This document shows positions 8,652-16,981 of a stretch of 64,000 bases of DNA, in pieces (positions within the stretch are counted from its first letter, which is position 1; the number at the start of each line of letters is the position of its first letter). The DNA lies in assembly GCF_004006015.1 (NCBI RefSeq), contig NZ_CP034766.1:992001-1056000 (forward strand), given 5' to 3'. Under the pieces are notes generated by a model. The model was given only the letters and a program-made list of their open reading frames with translations, searched no databases and was not told where the DNA came from. The stretch is from Rhodococcus sp. X156. Lineage in GTDB: Bacteria; Actinomycetota; Actinomycetes; Mycobacteriales; Mycobacteriaceae. The translations under genes were made by a program, and so were the position numbers.

Positions 8652-8823
8652 CTACACACCTTCGGCAAGTGGGCTGGCTGGAGTGGCGCGGACTGCGGTG
8701 CCACTGGTGTTCAAGTTGTGAGCACCGGTGGTCGGCACTGGATCGTGGGGAGAGAGCTCCGAAAGACCTGCTCGGGGCAGCGCTGGGCCGTTCGCGCGGC
8801 CTGCTGAGCGCTGGACGGGCAGA

Positions 8824-8874
8824 ACGCTATGGTGCGACCTAGGTCACTCCTGCACCCAGTCTCAGTGAGTGGGA
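8824..8874 (-). promoter_or_regulatory. Conserved liv promoter/operator block, copy A (livHM)
   Basis: On the minus strand a -10-like TAGCGT (8824-8829) is preceded by the perfect palindrome GACCTAGGTC (8836-8845) and by a TCCCACTCACTGAGA element (8860-8874). The same elements in the same spacing occur before both liv binding-protein genes. There is no good -35 at 17 bases, which suggests activator dependence. Confidence 0.6.
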
Positions 8875-8900
8875 GCACCGTGGTCACGTCCTGATCGGCC

Positions 8901-8940
8901 ACGAGGGGTGGCACTCGTCGAATCGAGTGCCACCCCTCGT
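8901..8940 (-). terminator. Terminator downstream of first liv binding protein
   Basis: A perfect 17-bp inverted repeat with a 6-base TCGAAT loop, lying 30 bases past the stop codon of the binding-protein gene that ends at 8971. It separates that gene from the livHM operon. Confidence 0.88.
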
Positions 8941-8970
8941 GGGCTGGTCCTGCCGCCGCTCGGGCCTGAG

Positions 8971-10380
8971 TCAGCTCTGCGGCAGGATCACGTTCGGCGT
9001 CAGGTACTTGGTGCTGATCCGGTCCGCGTTCAGCTGGGTGCCCCAGGCGGACTCCGAGATCTTGACCAGGTACTTGCTGTCGCAGTCGAACTCGGCGCGC
9101 TCCTTGGGCAGGATCTGGCTGAACTTGCCGTCCTCGAGCTTGACCGTGAGCGAGCAGTCGGTCGGCATGTTCTTGCCGGGGTCGGTCTTGGCGTGCAGCC
9201 CGCCACCGGTCCACTCGTTCACCGTGGACAGCTTGTTCACCATGCACTGGCGGGTGAGGTCGCTGCCGCACTCCTTGGCCGCGGTGGCCCACAGCAGGAA
9301 CGAGGAGGTGGCCTGCATGCCCAGCAGAGCCGGCTTGGCGCCCGCGCCGTTGACCACGTCGAGGTACTTCTGCACCGCCGGCACCTTGTCGGCGTTCTCG
9401 AAGGGCTGGAAGGCCATGTCGATGTTCAGCTTGGGGATCTTGGTGGTGGCGTTCCACTTGGCGACGGCGTCGGTGTAGAAGGTGGTGCCCAGCATGTAGT
9501 TGGGCTGGACGCCGACCTGGTCGATGGCCTGCAGCAGGTTGTAGATGGCCGGGGTGCCGGCGCCGGTGTAGAACACCGTCTTCATCCCGCAGGACTTGTA
9601 CTTCTCGGCGAACGGCACGAAGTTGGGCTCGCCGGCGTAGTTGGTGGTCACGCCGCAGTTCTTGGGGACGATGCCGGCGGCCTTGGCGCCCTCGGTGGCC
9701 TTGACGTTGGTGGAGATGACCGCGGGCAGCGTGGTCGCCATGATCTCGGTGCCGGCCTTGGCCTCCGGGTCCAGCTCGATCAGGTGCTGGAACTGGGAGT
9801 TGCTGAAGTAGTCCACCGGCGTCGGGAACGCCTCGTACATCATCGGGCCGTTGAGGGCGTCCGGGCTGACCACGAACCCGGGGACGGTCGCGAGGTTGCA
9901 GCCCACCCGGGTGGCCTCCCCGCCGGCGTCACCGGCGAAGCCCTGGCCGACCAGCATGAAGTCGCTCTTGCAGGCTTGCTGCATCACCGAGTTGACCTTG
10001 GTGATGGAGGCGTCGTACTGGTTGCCCTTGATCTCGCGGCCGTTGATCCCGCCCTGCTTGTTGCACCAGGCGATCATGGCCTTGACCGCGTCGCCCATCT
10101 CGGCGTTGAGGCCGGGGTTGATCGCGTAGCCACGGTCGTCGCCGTAGCCGATCGTGATCGACTGGTCGGTGACGCCCTGGTCGGTGGAGCCCTTGGCGTC
10201 GCCCTGGCCGCAGGGGGATTCCAGCGTGCCGAACTTCTCGGAGGCCGCGGTGACCGCGGTGGTGGGGGCGCCGGCGCCGGGGTCGCTGCCAGTGTCCGAC
10301 CGGCTGGACGAACAGGCCGGGACCACCAGGGCAATCGCGGTCAGCGCCGCTGCCGTCTGGACGACTTTCCTCAGTCTCAC
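8971..10380 (-). CDS. Liv-type ABC substrate-binding lipoprotein, paralogue 1 (Peripla_BP_6)
   Basis: A 469-aa receptor for the adjacent Liv permease. GTG start at 10380, behind a GAGGAG ribosome site; a longer frame to 10581 lacks one and reads as non-coding. The lipobox V-V-P-A-C puts the lipidated cysteine at 23, followed by a Ser/Gly/Thr-rich linker. The type I periplasmic binding fold spans about 75-430 and has many cysteines (for example C-K-S-D-F, C-G-S-D, R-Q-C-M), likely disulfides. It is closely similar to the next gene along its whole length, including the block G-G-I-N-G-R-E-I-K-G-N-Q-Y-D-A, so they are tandem duplicates. It is separately transcribed. The ligand is unknown; amino acids, urea or aromatic acids are all possible. 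Confidence 0.88.
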   Translation of the reverse strand: MRLRKVVQTAAALTAIALVVPACSSSRSDTGSDPGAGAPTTAVTAASEKFGTLESPCGQGDAKGSTDQGVTDQSITIGYGDDRGYAINPGLNAEMGDAVKAMIAWCNKQGGINGREIKGNQYDASITKVNSVMQQACKSDFMLVGQGFAGDAGGEATRVGCNLATVPGFVVSPDALNGPMMYEAFPTPVDYFSNSQFQHLIELDPEAKAGTEIMATTLPAVISTNVKATEGAKAAGIVPKNCGVTTNYAGEPNFVPFAEKYKSCGMKTVFYTGAGTPAIYNLLQAIDQVGVQPNYMLGTTFYTDAVAKWNATTKIPKLNIDMAFQPFENADKVPAVQKYLDVVNGAGAKPALLGMQATSSFLLWATAAKECGSDLTRQCMVNKLSTVNEWTGGGLHAKTDPGKNMPTDCSLTVKLEDGKFSQILPKERAEFDCDSKYLVKISESAWGTQLNADRISTKYLTPNVILPQS

Positions 10381-10425
10381 AAGCTCTCTCCTCACCCTGT
10401 GCCCGAGGTGCCCCAGGCGTTGAAC

Positions 10426-10477
10426 GGAACCTAGGGTGCGACGAACATCACGCCGGAAGCCTTCCCGTTGAGTGGGA
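10426..10477 (-). promoter_or_regulatory. Conserved liv promoter/operator block, copy B (livK paralogue 1)
   Basis: Minus-strand -10-like TAGGTT (10428-10433), a diverged GATGTTCGTC core (10440-10449) and TCCCACTCA (10469-10477). The distances from -10 to core (12) and core to outer element (29) equal those in the other two copies, although this copy has lost the 5' half of the outer palindrome. Confidence 0.55.
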
Positions 10478-10570
10478 TGGACGTCGCCGTCAGGAGGAAG
10501 GTGTGGCAAGCGAACGACATGACAGACAGTGGCGTGGCGGCGCGCAGAGTCACTGCTTCTGGCAACGCAG

Positions 10571-10602
10571 AGGGGCGGCACCGCTCGCGCGGTACCGCCC
10601 CT
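10571..10602 (-). terminator. Terminator downstream of second liv binding protein
   Basis: A 14-bp stem with one mismatch closes a TCGC loop, about 50 bases after the stop at 10654. It isolates the second binding-protein gene from the promoter of the first. Confidence 0.82.
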
Positions 10603-10653
10603 CCGCCGGACCTGGGGGTCCGGCCAGCTCGCCTCAGATCAGCGCTGTCGTGA

Positions 10654-12078
10654 TCAGCTCTGCGGCTTGATGGTGTTCGGTGTCAGGTACTTGGTGACGA
10701 TCCTGTCCTCGTTCAGCTGGGTGCCCCAGGCCGACTCGGAGACCTTGACCAGGTACTTGCCGTCGCAGTCGAACTCGCCCTGCGTCTTGGGCAGGACCTG
10801 GTTGAACTTGCCGTCCTCGAGCTTGAGGGTCATGGAGCAGTTCGCCGGCTTGTTGGCGCCCGGGTCGGTGGTGGCGTGCATGCCGCCACCGGTCCACTGG
10901 TGCACCTTGGACAGCTCGTTCACCATGCACTGGCGGGTGAGGTCGCTGCCGCACTCCTTGGCCGCGGTGGCCCAGAGCAGGAACGACGAGGTGGCCTGCA
11001 TGCCCAGCAGGGCGGTCTTGCCGCCGGTCGGGGTCACGATGTCCAGGTACTTCTGCACCGCGGGCACCTTCGACGCGTTCTCGAAGGGCTGGAAGGCGAT
11101 GTCCACGTGCATGTTCGGAATCTTGGTGGCGGCGTTCCACTGAGCAACGGAGTCGGCGTAGAACGGCGTGCCCAGCACGTAGGTGGGCTGGGTGCCCACC
11201 TGGTTGATGGCCTGCAGCAGGTTGAAGATGGCCGGGGTGCCCGAGCCGGTGTAGAAGGCCGAGGTCATGCCGCACGACTTGTACTTCTCGGCGAAGGGCA
11301 CGAAGTTGGGCTCACCGGAGAAGTTGGTGGTGATGCCGCAGTTCTTCAGCGTGAAGCCCGCCTCCTTGGCGCCCTCGACGGCCTTGAGGTTGGTCGAGGT
11401 GACCGCGGGCAGCGTGGTGGAGATGACCTCGGTGCCCGTCTTGGCGTCGGGACTCAGGGTGGCGAGGTGGTGGAACTGGGAGTTGTTGAAGTAGTCCGCC
11501 GGCGTCGGGAACGCCTCGTACATCATCGGGGCGTTGAGGGCGTCCGCGCTGGTCACGTACCCGGGCACGGTGACGAGGTTGCAAGCGACGCGGGTGGCCT
11601 CGCCACCGGCGTCGCCGGCGAAGCCCTGGCCGACCAGCATGAAGTCGCTCTTGCACGAGTCCTGCATCACCGAGTTCACCTTGGTGATCGCGGCGTCGTA
11701 CTGGTTGCCCTTGATCTCGCGGCCGTTGATCCCGCCCTGCTCGTTGCACCACGCGATCATCGCCTTGACGGCGTCGCCCATCTCCTTGGACAGGCCGGGG
11801 CTCGCGGTGGCGCCGCGGTCGTCGCCGTAGCCGATGGTGATCGACTTGTCGGTGACGCCCTGGTCGGTGGCGCCCTTGGCGTCGCCCTTGCCGCAGGGGG
11901 AGTCCAGCGTGCCGAACTTCTGCGACGACGCGGTGCTGGCGCTCTCGCTGGACGAGGAGGTGCTGGAACCGCTGTCGGCGCCCACCGCAGTCTCGGTCCG
12001 GTCGGACGAACAGGCCGGGACCACCAACGCGATCGCGACCAGCGCTGCCGCCGTCTGCGCAGCTCTCTTGTATCTCAC
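10654..12078 (-). CDS. Liv-type ABC substrate-binding lipoprotein, paralogue 2 (Peripla_BP_6)
   Basis: A 474-aa paralogue of the preceding gene. GTG start with GAAGGAG 5 bases ahead. The signal peptide ends in lipobox V-V-P-A-C, then a Ser/Thr-rich linker longer and richer in serine than in its partner. The type I binding fold is conserved, including F-M-L-V-G-Q-G-F-A-G-D-A-G-G and Q-C-M-V-N. It has its own promoter block and terminator, so the two receptors can be expressed differently while sharing one permease. The differences lie mainly in the linker and in scattered surface positions, which could mean different ligand range or affinity (inference). Confidence 0.88.
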   Translation of the reverse strand: MRYKRAAQTAAALVAIALVVPACSSDRTETAVGADSGSSTSSSSESASTASSQKFGTLDSPCGKGDAKGATDQGVTDKSITIGYGDDRGATASPGLSKEMGDAVKAMIAWCNEQGGINGREIKGNQYDAAITKVNSVMQDSCKSDFMLVGQGFAGDAGGEATRVACNLVTVPGYVTSADALNAPMMYEAFPTPADYFNNSQFHHLATLSPDAKTGTEVISTTLPAVTSTNLKAVEGAKEAGFTLKNCGITTNFSGEPNFVPFAEKYKSCGMTSAFYTGSGTPAIFNLLQAINQVGTQPTYVLGTPFYADSVAQWNAATKIPNMHVDIAFQPFENASKVPAVQKYLDIVTPTGGKTALLGMQATSSFLLWATAAKECGSDLTRQCMVNELSKVHQWTGGGMHATTDPGANKPANCSMTLKLEDGKFNQVLPKTQGEFDCDGKYLVKVSESAWGTQLNEDRIVTKYLTPNTIKPQS

Positions 12079-12166
12079 TGTTTCTCCTTCACCCTGTCCG
12101 CGCTCGCGGCAGGATCTGGTGCGCCTACTTGCAGGATCTGCCCAGACAGGGGCCCGGGTCCTGAGG

Positions 12167-12216
12167 AACCTAGGACGAGACCCAGGTCATACCGCGGGGC
12201 GTCTCAGTGAGTGAGA
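12167..12216 (-). promoter_or_regulatory. Conserved liv promoter/operator block, copy C (livK paralogue 2)
   Basis: Minus-strand -10-like TAGGTT (12167-12172), near-palindrome GACCTGGGTC (12179-12188) and the inverted repeat TCTCA-N5-TGAGA (12202-12216). The spacing matches copies A and B. This copy has the most symmetrical outer element and is the best reference for the motif. Confidence 0.6.
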
Positions 12217-12622
12217 TCACTCGAACTCACCGTCAGCGGGACCCGGATCGAGCGCTCCGACGTGCGGCAACGCGGTGACCATTGCCCGGCCGGGGGCGGT
12301 GTCGGAGGCGGTCCCGGGTTCCCGCCCGAGGTCGCCAGGGGGCCGCGAGCTCGCCCGCGGCGGGCGATGAGTGCGACGCACATCACACAGGGTGCCGTCT
12401 CGATGGCCGAGATCGTCGGTGTCACCGGGCGTGCTCCGGGTGCCGCCCTCGCGCGGTCGGGCTGGTGCGTCCCTAAGGGCCTGCTGAGAGCCCCTTGGCG
12501 ACCGTTCGGACGGCTCTGCGCGGACCCGTGCGCGCGCGGTTCTAGACCAGTCTGCGACCCGCAACTCGCCGGTGTCCCGCTGTCTGGGAGCCTCGTCGCG
12601 ACACGGACTAACAAGCACTCGC

Positions 12623-12651
12623 TTGGTTGTGATGCGCCCCACTGCTACAGT
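12623..12651 (+). promoter_or_regulatory. Promoter of the iclR-family gene
   Basis: TTGGTT (12623-12628), a 17-base spacer and TACAGT (12646-12651) match a housekeeping sigma promoter well. Transcription would begin around 12658, leaving a leader of about 60 bases before the ATG at 12721. Confidence 0.6.
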
Positions 12652-12720
12652 TTTCATAATTGAGTTCAGTTCTTCGGCGTTCCTGCAGGTGGGGGCCGTA
12701 ATGAGTCAGACGGAGGCACG

Positions 12721-13575
12721 ATGACAGCGGTCACGAACCCACAGGTTCAGGCAGCGGCCCGCCCAGCGCTCCCGCCCTCGATGGTGGAGCGGATGACGCT
12801 CATCGTCGATGCGTTCGACAGCCGCTTCACCCGGCTGAACCTCGAGCAGATCGCGTGTCGCACCCATCTGCCGCGCTCCACCGCGCACCGGATCCTCGAC
12901 CAGCTCGTCCAGCTGAGCTGGCTGGAGCACACGTCCATGGGCTACAGCCTGGGCCGGCGGGCACTGGGCCTGGGCGGCCAGGACGGCGCGCACGGCGAGA
13001 TCCGCAAGGCAGCGGCGGACGTGCTGCACAGCCTGCACCTGCGCACCGGCATGGTGGTGCACCTGGCGGTGCTGGACGGCTCCATGGAGATGTACCTGGA
13101 CAAGGTGGGCGGCCGCTACGCCAGCGTGCTGCCCTCCAAGGTCGGCCAGCGCTCGGCGATCTACAAGACCACCGGCGGTCGCGCCATGCTGGCCTGGCTG
13201 GAGCCCGAGCGCGTCGACGACCTCGTCGGTGAGCGCATCACCCGTCCACCACAGCCGGGCAAGTGGGACCTGATGAGCCTGCACCGCGAGCTCAACCGGA
13301 TCCGGGCCCGTGGCGGCATCTCCCTGGACCGCGGGGAGTTCACCGCGGAGTGCCCGAGCGTGGCCGCCGCCGTGCGCACGCACGAGGGACCGGTTGCCGC
13401 CATCAGCCTGTGCGCCGAGTCGGGCAGCGCCCAGCTCGACCGCGTGGTCCCGCTGCTGGCCGACGCCGCCCGCCGGGTCTCCCAGGCGCTGCTGCCCGAC
13501 CCCGCACCGGCCAGCGCCTCCCGCTCCGTGCAGGCCCCCACGGTGGTTCCCCGCGGAGCAGCCGCCCGCCGCTGA
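12721..13575 (+). CDS. IclR-family transcriptional regulator
   Basis: A 284-aa cytoplasmic DNA-binding protein. The N-terminal winged helix (about 20-80) contains L-E-Q-I-A and a recognition helix around P-R-S-T-A-H-R-I-L. The IclR effector-binding domain follows (about 90-265), with the conserved patches K-T-T-G-G-R-A-M-L and S-L-D-R-G-E-F. A Pro/Ser/Arg-rich tail of about 20 residues ends the protein. GGAGG at 12712-12716 supports the ATG. It is divergent from the second liv binding-protein gene, so it is the natural candidate for regulator of the three matching liv promoters. That link is inferred from position only; no catabolic enzyme genes adjoin it. Confidence 0.88.
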   Translation: MTAVTNPQVQAAARPALPPSMVERMTLIVDAFDSRFTRLNLEQIACRTHLPRSTAHRILDQLVQLSWLEHTSMGYSLGRRALGLGGQDGAHGEIRKAAADVLHSLHLRTGMVVHLAVLDGSMEMYLDKVGGRYASVLPSKVGQRSAIYKTTGGRAMLAWLEPERVDDLVGERITRPPQPGKWDLMSLHRELNRIRARGGISLDRGEFTAECPSVAAAVRTHEGPVAAISLCAESGSAQLDRVVPLLADAARRVSQALLPDPAPASASRSVQAPTVVPRGAAARR

Positions 13576-13596
13576 GCCGTCCGGACCCAGCAACGC

Positions 13597-13641
13597 CAGA
13601 CGCCCTGCCGCCATCCGTGAGGATGGGCGACAGGGCGTCTG
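13597..13641. terminator. Bidirectional terminator between iclR and the purine permease gene
   Basis: An outer perfect 11-bp stem (CAGACGCCCTG with its complement) encloses an inner 6-bp stem CCATCC/GGATGG around a GTGA loop. It lies between two convergent genes and can serve both. Confidence 0.8.
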
Positions 13642-13656
13642 TGCGTCCGAGGGGTG

Positions 13657-15132
13657 TCAGCCGATGAGGTCCTCGATCGGCCCGACGGCGAAGTAGGCGA
13701 CGAACAGCAGCGCCACCACCCACAGCAGGGGGTTGATCTCCTTGCGGCGGCCGCGGGCGACCCGCAGCACCACCCAGGTGATGAAGCCGACGCCGATGCC
13801 GTTGGCGATGGAGTAGGTGAACGGCATGACCACGATGGTGAGGAAGGCCGGCAGCGCGATGGAGAGGTCGCTGAAGTCGATCTCCTTGATCTGGGCGATC
13901 ATCAGCGCGCCCACCACCACCAGCGCGGGAGCGGCGGCCTCGATGGGGATCACCGAGTACAGCGGCGTGAGGAACATGGCCGCCAGGAAGAGCACGCCGG
14001 TGACCACGTTGGCCAGGCCGGTGCGGGCGCCCTCGGCGATGCCGGAGGCCGACTCGACGAAGACGGTGTTGGACGAGGCCGAGCCGACACCGCCGGCGAT
14101 GGCACCCACGCCCTCGACCACCAGTGCCTTGCCGACACCGGGGAGGTTGCCGTCCTTGTCGGCCAGGTCGGCCTCCTTGGCCAGACCGGTCATGGTGCCC
14201 ATGGCGTCGAAGAAGTTGGCCAGCACCAGGGTGAACACGAGCAGGCTGGCCGAGAGCGCACCGATGCGGGCGAAGGCGCCGAAGCTGACCTCACCGACCA
14301 GGCTGAGGTCGGGCAGGCTGGCGAAGACGTCCGGCAGGATCGGGACGCTGAGGTTCCAGCCCTTGGGGTCCACGCCGTTGGACGGGCCCACGTCGAAGAT
14401 CGCCTGCAGGATGGCGGCGAGCACGGTGGTGACGACGATGCCGATGAGCAGGCCCGCGCGGACCTTGCGCACCACCAGCACGCCCATGAGCAGCACGCCG
14501 AAGACGAACACGAACGTGGGCCAGGACCCGATGGAACCCTCGATGCCCAGCCCGACCGGCACCGTGGTGTTGGCGGCGTCGGGCAGCCGGCGGACGAAGC
14601 CGGCGTCGACCAGGCCGATGAAGGCGATGAACAGGCCGATCCCGACGGCGATGGACGCCTTGAGCGCGCTGGGCACCGCGTTGAACACCCGGGTGCGCAA
14701 GCCGGTGAGCGCGAGCACCAGGATGATGATGCCGTCGATGACCACCAGGCCCATGGCCTCGGGCCAGGTCACCTGCGGGGCGATGGTGACCGCCAGCAGG
14801 GTGTTGATGCCGAGGCCGGTGGCGATGGCGAACGGGTAGTTGGCGATGACGCCGAACAAGATCGTCATCACGCCCGCCACCAGCGCGGTGACGGCGGCGA
14901 CCTGGGCGACCGGGAGGATGTTGCCCACCACGTCGCGGTGCGCGCTGGGGGAGTCGGCGGAGAAGCTGCCGAGGATCAGCGGGTTGAGCACCACGATGTA
15001 GGCCATGGTCACGAAGGTGACGATGCCGCCCCGCACCTCACGGCCGACCGTGGACCCTCGTTCGGTGATCTTGAAGTAGCGGTCCATGAAGCTCGTCTGC
15101 GCCGGACGTGGCGAGGTCTGCGCCGTGGTCAA
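13657..15132 (-). CDS. NCS2/AzgA-family guanine/hypoxanthine permease
   Basis: A 491-aa inner membrane purine transporter with about 12-14 hydrophobic segments. AzgA-subfamily landmarks are visible: the N-terminal F-K-I-T-E-R-G-S-T motif, A-T-G-L-G-I-N-T near 100 and F-F-D-A-M-G-T-M near 290-300. AzgA members take up guanine, hypoxanthine or adenine with protons. The start is TTG at 15132, behind GGAG about 8 bases ahead. A minus-strand -10-like TAGTAT overlaps the stop of the upstream SGNH hydrolase, so the gene seems to have its own promoter. No purine riboswitch is visible in the short leader. Confidence 0.9.
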   Translation of the reverse strand: MTTAQTSPRPAQTSFMDRYFKITERGSTVGREVRGGIVTFVTMAYIVVLNPLILGSFSADSPSAHRDVVGNILPVAQVAAVTALVAGVMTILFGVIANYPFAIATGLGINTLLAVTIAPQVTWPEAMGLVVIDGIIILVLALTGLRTRVFNAVPSALKASIAVGIGLFIAFIGLVDAGFVRRLPDAANTTVPVGLGIEGSIGSWPTFVFVFGVLLMGVLVVRKVRAGLLIGIVVTTVLAAILQAIFDVGPSNGVDPKGWNLSVPILPDVFASLPDLSLVGEVSFGAFARIGALSASLLVFTLVLANFFDAMGTMTGLAKEADLADKDGNLPGVGKALVVEGVGAIAGGVGSASSNTVFVESASGIAEGARTGLANVVTGVLFLAAMFLTPLYSVIPIEAAAPALVVVGALMIAQIKEIDFSDLSIALPAFLTIVVMPFTYSIANGIGVGFITWVVLRVARGRRKEINPLLWVVALLFVAYFAVGPIEDLIG

Positions 15133-15213
15133 AGGTGTCTCCAGGGAGATGGGAAGTGGCCGCCGCTGCGATCGCTGCTGGCGTGGTGGTCACGCCGTTG
15201 TGACGCGGTGATA

Positions 15214-16065
15214 CTAGCCGCAGGTGAGAGGGCCGATCGGCCGCAGTTCTGGGCGCTTGGCACCGAGCAGGTCGCCGGAGGACTCCCCCCGCATGCGCCG
15301 CTGCACCCAGGGTGCGAGGTGCTCGCGGGCCCATCGCGCCGTCTCCCTGGCGTTCTCGCGGCGGCTGGGCGTCGGCTGCACCGGCAGCGGGTCGGCCCAC
15401 CCGGTCTCGGTGGGGGAGCAGCCCAGCGTGCTGAGCGCCTCGAGCGCCACGCGCCGGTGACCTTCGCTGGTCATGTGGATGCGGTCGTCGGCCCACATCC
15501 GCCAGTCCTGCAGCGGGGCGAGCCCCCACTGGTTGAGCACGTAGGCGTCGTGCTTGCGGGCGATGGTCCAGATGTGCGCGGTGTAGGTGGCCACCCGGCC
15601 GCGGGTGTGACGCACCACGGGCGCGCCCCGGGGGTCGGCGGGAGTGGCGATCAGCACGTCGGCCCCCGCGGCGCGCAGCCGGCCCACGGCGTCGTCGAGC
15701 TCGGCGGCCAGCGCCTCGACGTCGGCACGCGGACGCATGATGTCGTTGCCGCCCCCGCTGATGCTCACCAGGTCCGGGGCCAGCGCGATCGCCTCGTCGG
15801 TCTGGCGGCCGGCGATGTCCGCCAGCAGCCGGCCGCGGATGGCCAGGTTGGCGTAGGACAGCCCTGCGGCCGGGGTGTTCGCGTGCGCGGGGCCGCCGGA
15901 GCTGGCGCTGCCGTTCTCGGCGATGGCGGCCAGGTGCCCGGCCAGGCGGTCGGCCCAGCCCACGTAGTAGTCGGGCTGGTCGGGGTGGGCGTCGCTCATG
16001 CCCTCGGTGAAGGAGTCACCGATGGCGACGTAGCGGGTCCAGGGCCGGGACGGGCGGGCAGGCAC
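15214..16065 (-). CDS. SGNH/GDSL-family hydrolase (lipase/esterase-like)
   Basis: A 283-aa hydrolase of the SGNH fold. Block I is G-D-S-F-T-E-G near the N-terminus (catalytic Ser), block III is G-G-G-N-D and block V is D-x-x-H in D-R-I-H-M-T-S-E-G-H, so the catalytic set is complete. No signal peptide is evident, which favours a cytoplasmic esterase. The GTG at 16065 is chosen because AGGAG lies 9 bases before it and the protein then begins close to block I; the frame continues upstream to 16236 but reads as non-coding. Substrate unknown. Confidence 0.85.
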   Translation of the reverse strand: MPARPSRPWTRYVAIGDSFTEGMSDAHPDQPDYYVGWADRLAGHLAAIAENGSASSGGPAHANTPAAGLSYANLAIRGRLLADIAGRQTDEAIALAPDLVSISGGGNDIMRPRADVEALAAELDDAVGRLRAAGADVLIATPADPRGAPVVRHTRGRVATYTAHIWTIARKHDAYVLNQWGLAPLQDWRMWADDRIHMTSEGHRRVALEALSTLGCSPTETGWADPLPVQPTPSRRENARETARWAREHLAPWVQRRMRGESSGDLLGAKRPELRPIGPLTCG

Positions 16066-16135
16066 AGCAGGGGTCTCCTGTCTGGGGGGGTGGAGCCGGG
16101 GGCGCCGGTGGGCGTGCCCGGAAGGCGAGGAAGCG

Positions 16136-16873
16136 TCAGGTGAGCAGGACGAGCTCGGTGGGACCGCTGACCTCCACCCGCAGCCCGGCGCGGCGCGCGA
16201 CGGCGGCCACGCCGCGCACGTCGGCCGGCTCGGCACGGGTCAGGGCGAGCGCGCGGGCCAGCAGGCCCTTGTGGGACTTGTTGAAGTGGCTGACCACCTT
16301 GCGGCTGCCGTCGGGCTGCTCGGTGAGCACCGTGGCGGTGACCGCACCCGGCGCCGGACCGAGCGCGGCGTAGGCGCCGGAGCGCAGGTCCACCACCAGC
16401 CCGTCCACGGCCTCCAGCGCGGGCACCAGCACCGGGCGCCACCGGGCGCGCAGGGTGCCCACCTCGGGCAGCGTGGAGCCGGCGGAGAGCCGGTAGCGGG
16501 GGATGCGGTCACCGGCGCGGAGCAGGCCGAAGAGGGCGGAGCCCACGGCCAGGCGGGACAGCGCCCGGTCGCGCTGGGCGGCGGTGAACGAGCCGGCGTC
16601 GAGGGCGTCGTAGAGGACACCGGTGTAGCGGTCCAGCGCCGCGGTGGTGGGCGCCTCCCACAGGCGGGCGTTGTGCTCGGCCTCGTCGGCCTGCTTGGGG
16701 CCCAGGCCGAGCGCGGCCATCATCACCGGGGGGTCGGTGGCCAGCTTGGTGAGCGCGTCCAGCAAGCTGCGGCGCAGCTCGGTCAGCTCGGCGAAGCCGA
16801 GGGTGGCGAGGTCCAGCGGGAGTCCGTCGCCGCCGTGAGCCTTGGTCTCCGACGGCGGAAGCAGCACGAGCAC
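16136..16873 (-). CDS. yaaA: YaaA family peroxide stress / DUF328 protein
   Basis: A 245-aa cytosolic protein of the YaaA (UPF0246) family. Landmarks in order are L-L-P-P-S-E-T-K at the N-terminus, R-Y-T-G-V-L-Y-D near 80, Y-R-L-S-A-G-S near 125 and V-S-H-F-N-K-S-H-K-G near 195-205. In E. coli YaaA lowers free iron and protects against peroxide; other members bind DNA. It precedes the SGNH hydrolase gene by 70 bases on the same strand, with which it may be cotranscribed. Confidence 0.9.
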   Translation of the reverse strand: MLVLLPPSETKAHGGDGLPLDLATLGFAELTELRRSLLDALTKLATDPPVMMAALGLGPKQADEAEHNARLWEAPTTAALDRYTGVLYDALDAGSFTAAQRDRALSRLAVGSALFGLLRAGDRIPRYRLSAGSTLPEVGTLRARWRPVLVPALEAVDGLVVDLRSGAYAALGPAPGAVTATVLTEQPDGSRKVVSHFNKSHKGLLARALALTRAEPADVRGVAAVARRAGLRVEVSGPTELVLLT

Positions 16874-16936
16874 TGACCTACCGTATCGCCGCCGGTCACG
16901 GCGGGACCGGGCGCCCCGACCGACCCCGGACAGACG

Positions 16937-16970
16937 CCGACGGCCCGGCAGGAACCTGCCGGGCCGTCGG
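16937..16970 (-). terminator. Terminator downstream of the DoxX gene
   Basis: A perfect 16-bp inverted repeat with only two bases between arms (so the real loop is 4 or more bases after fraying), 12 bases past the DoxX stop. Confidence 0.85.
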
Positions 16971-16981
16971 TGATCGTCAGG

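Larger units (their letters stand above)
8652..8970. other. Intergenic region with livHM promoter and livK terminator
   Basis: No gene is visible in this 319-base gap. It holds the conserved liv promoter/operator block (8824-8874) driving livHM on the minus strand and, at 8901-8940, the terminator of the upstream binding-protein gene. The 170-base stretch between the promoter block and the livHM start would be an untranslated leader; I see no recognised riboswitch in it. Confidence 0.6.
12079..12720. other. Divergent intergenic region between livK paralogue 2 and iclR
   Basis: A 642-base stretch without a convincing gene. It contains the liv promoter block (12167-12216) on the minus strand and the iclR promoter (12623-12651) on the plus strand. 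The roughly 400 bases between them contain open frames on both strands, but their products are low in sequence complexity, rich in Arg/Pro/Gly and lack ribosome sites, so I treat them as non-coding. An AT-rich patch just after the iclR -10 (12651-12670) stands out. Confidence 0.6.

Noticed and set aside
5682-8807. Open frame of 1,041 codons on the plus strand opposite the liv permease and livG
   Set aside because: The product is low-complexity (Gln/Asp/His/Arg) and mirrors the codon bias of the real genes on the other strand.
12211-12663. Small genes on either strand in the livK-iclR gap
   Set aside because: No ribosome site, no recognisable family and low-complexity composition; the stretch carries promoters.
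15133-15213. Purine riboswitch ahead of the AzgA-type permease
   Set aside because: The leader is about 80 bases and shows none of the conserved junction sequence of purine aptamers.
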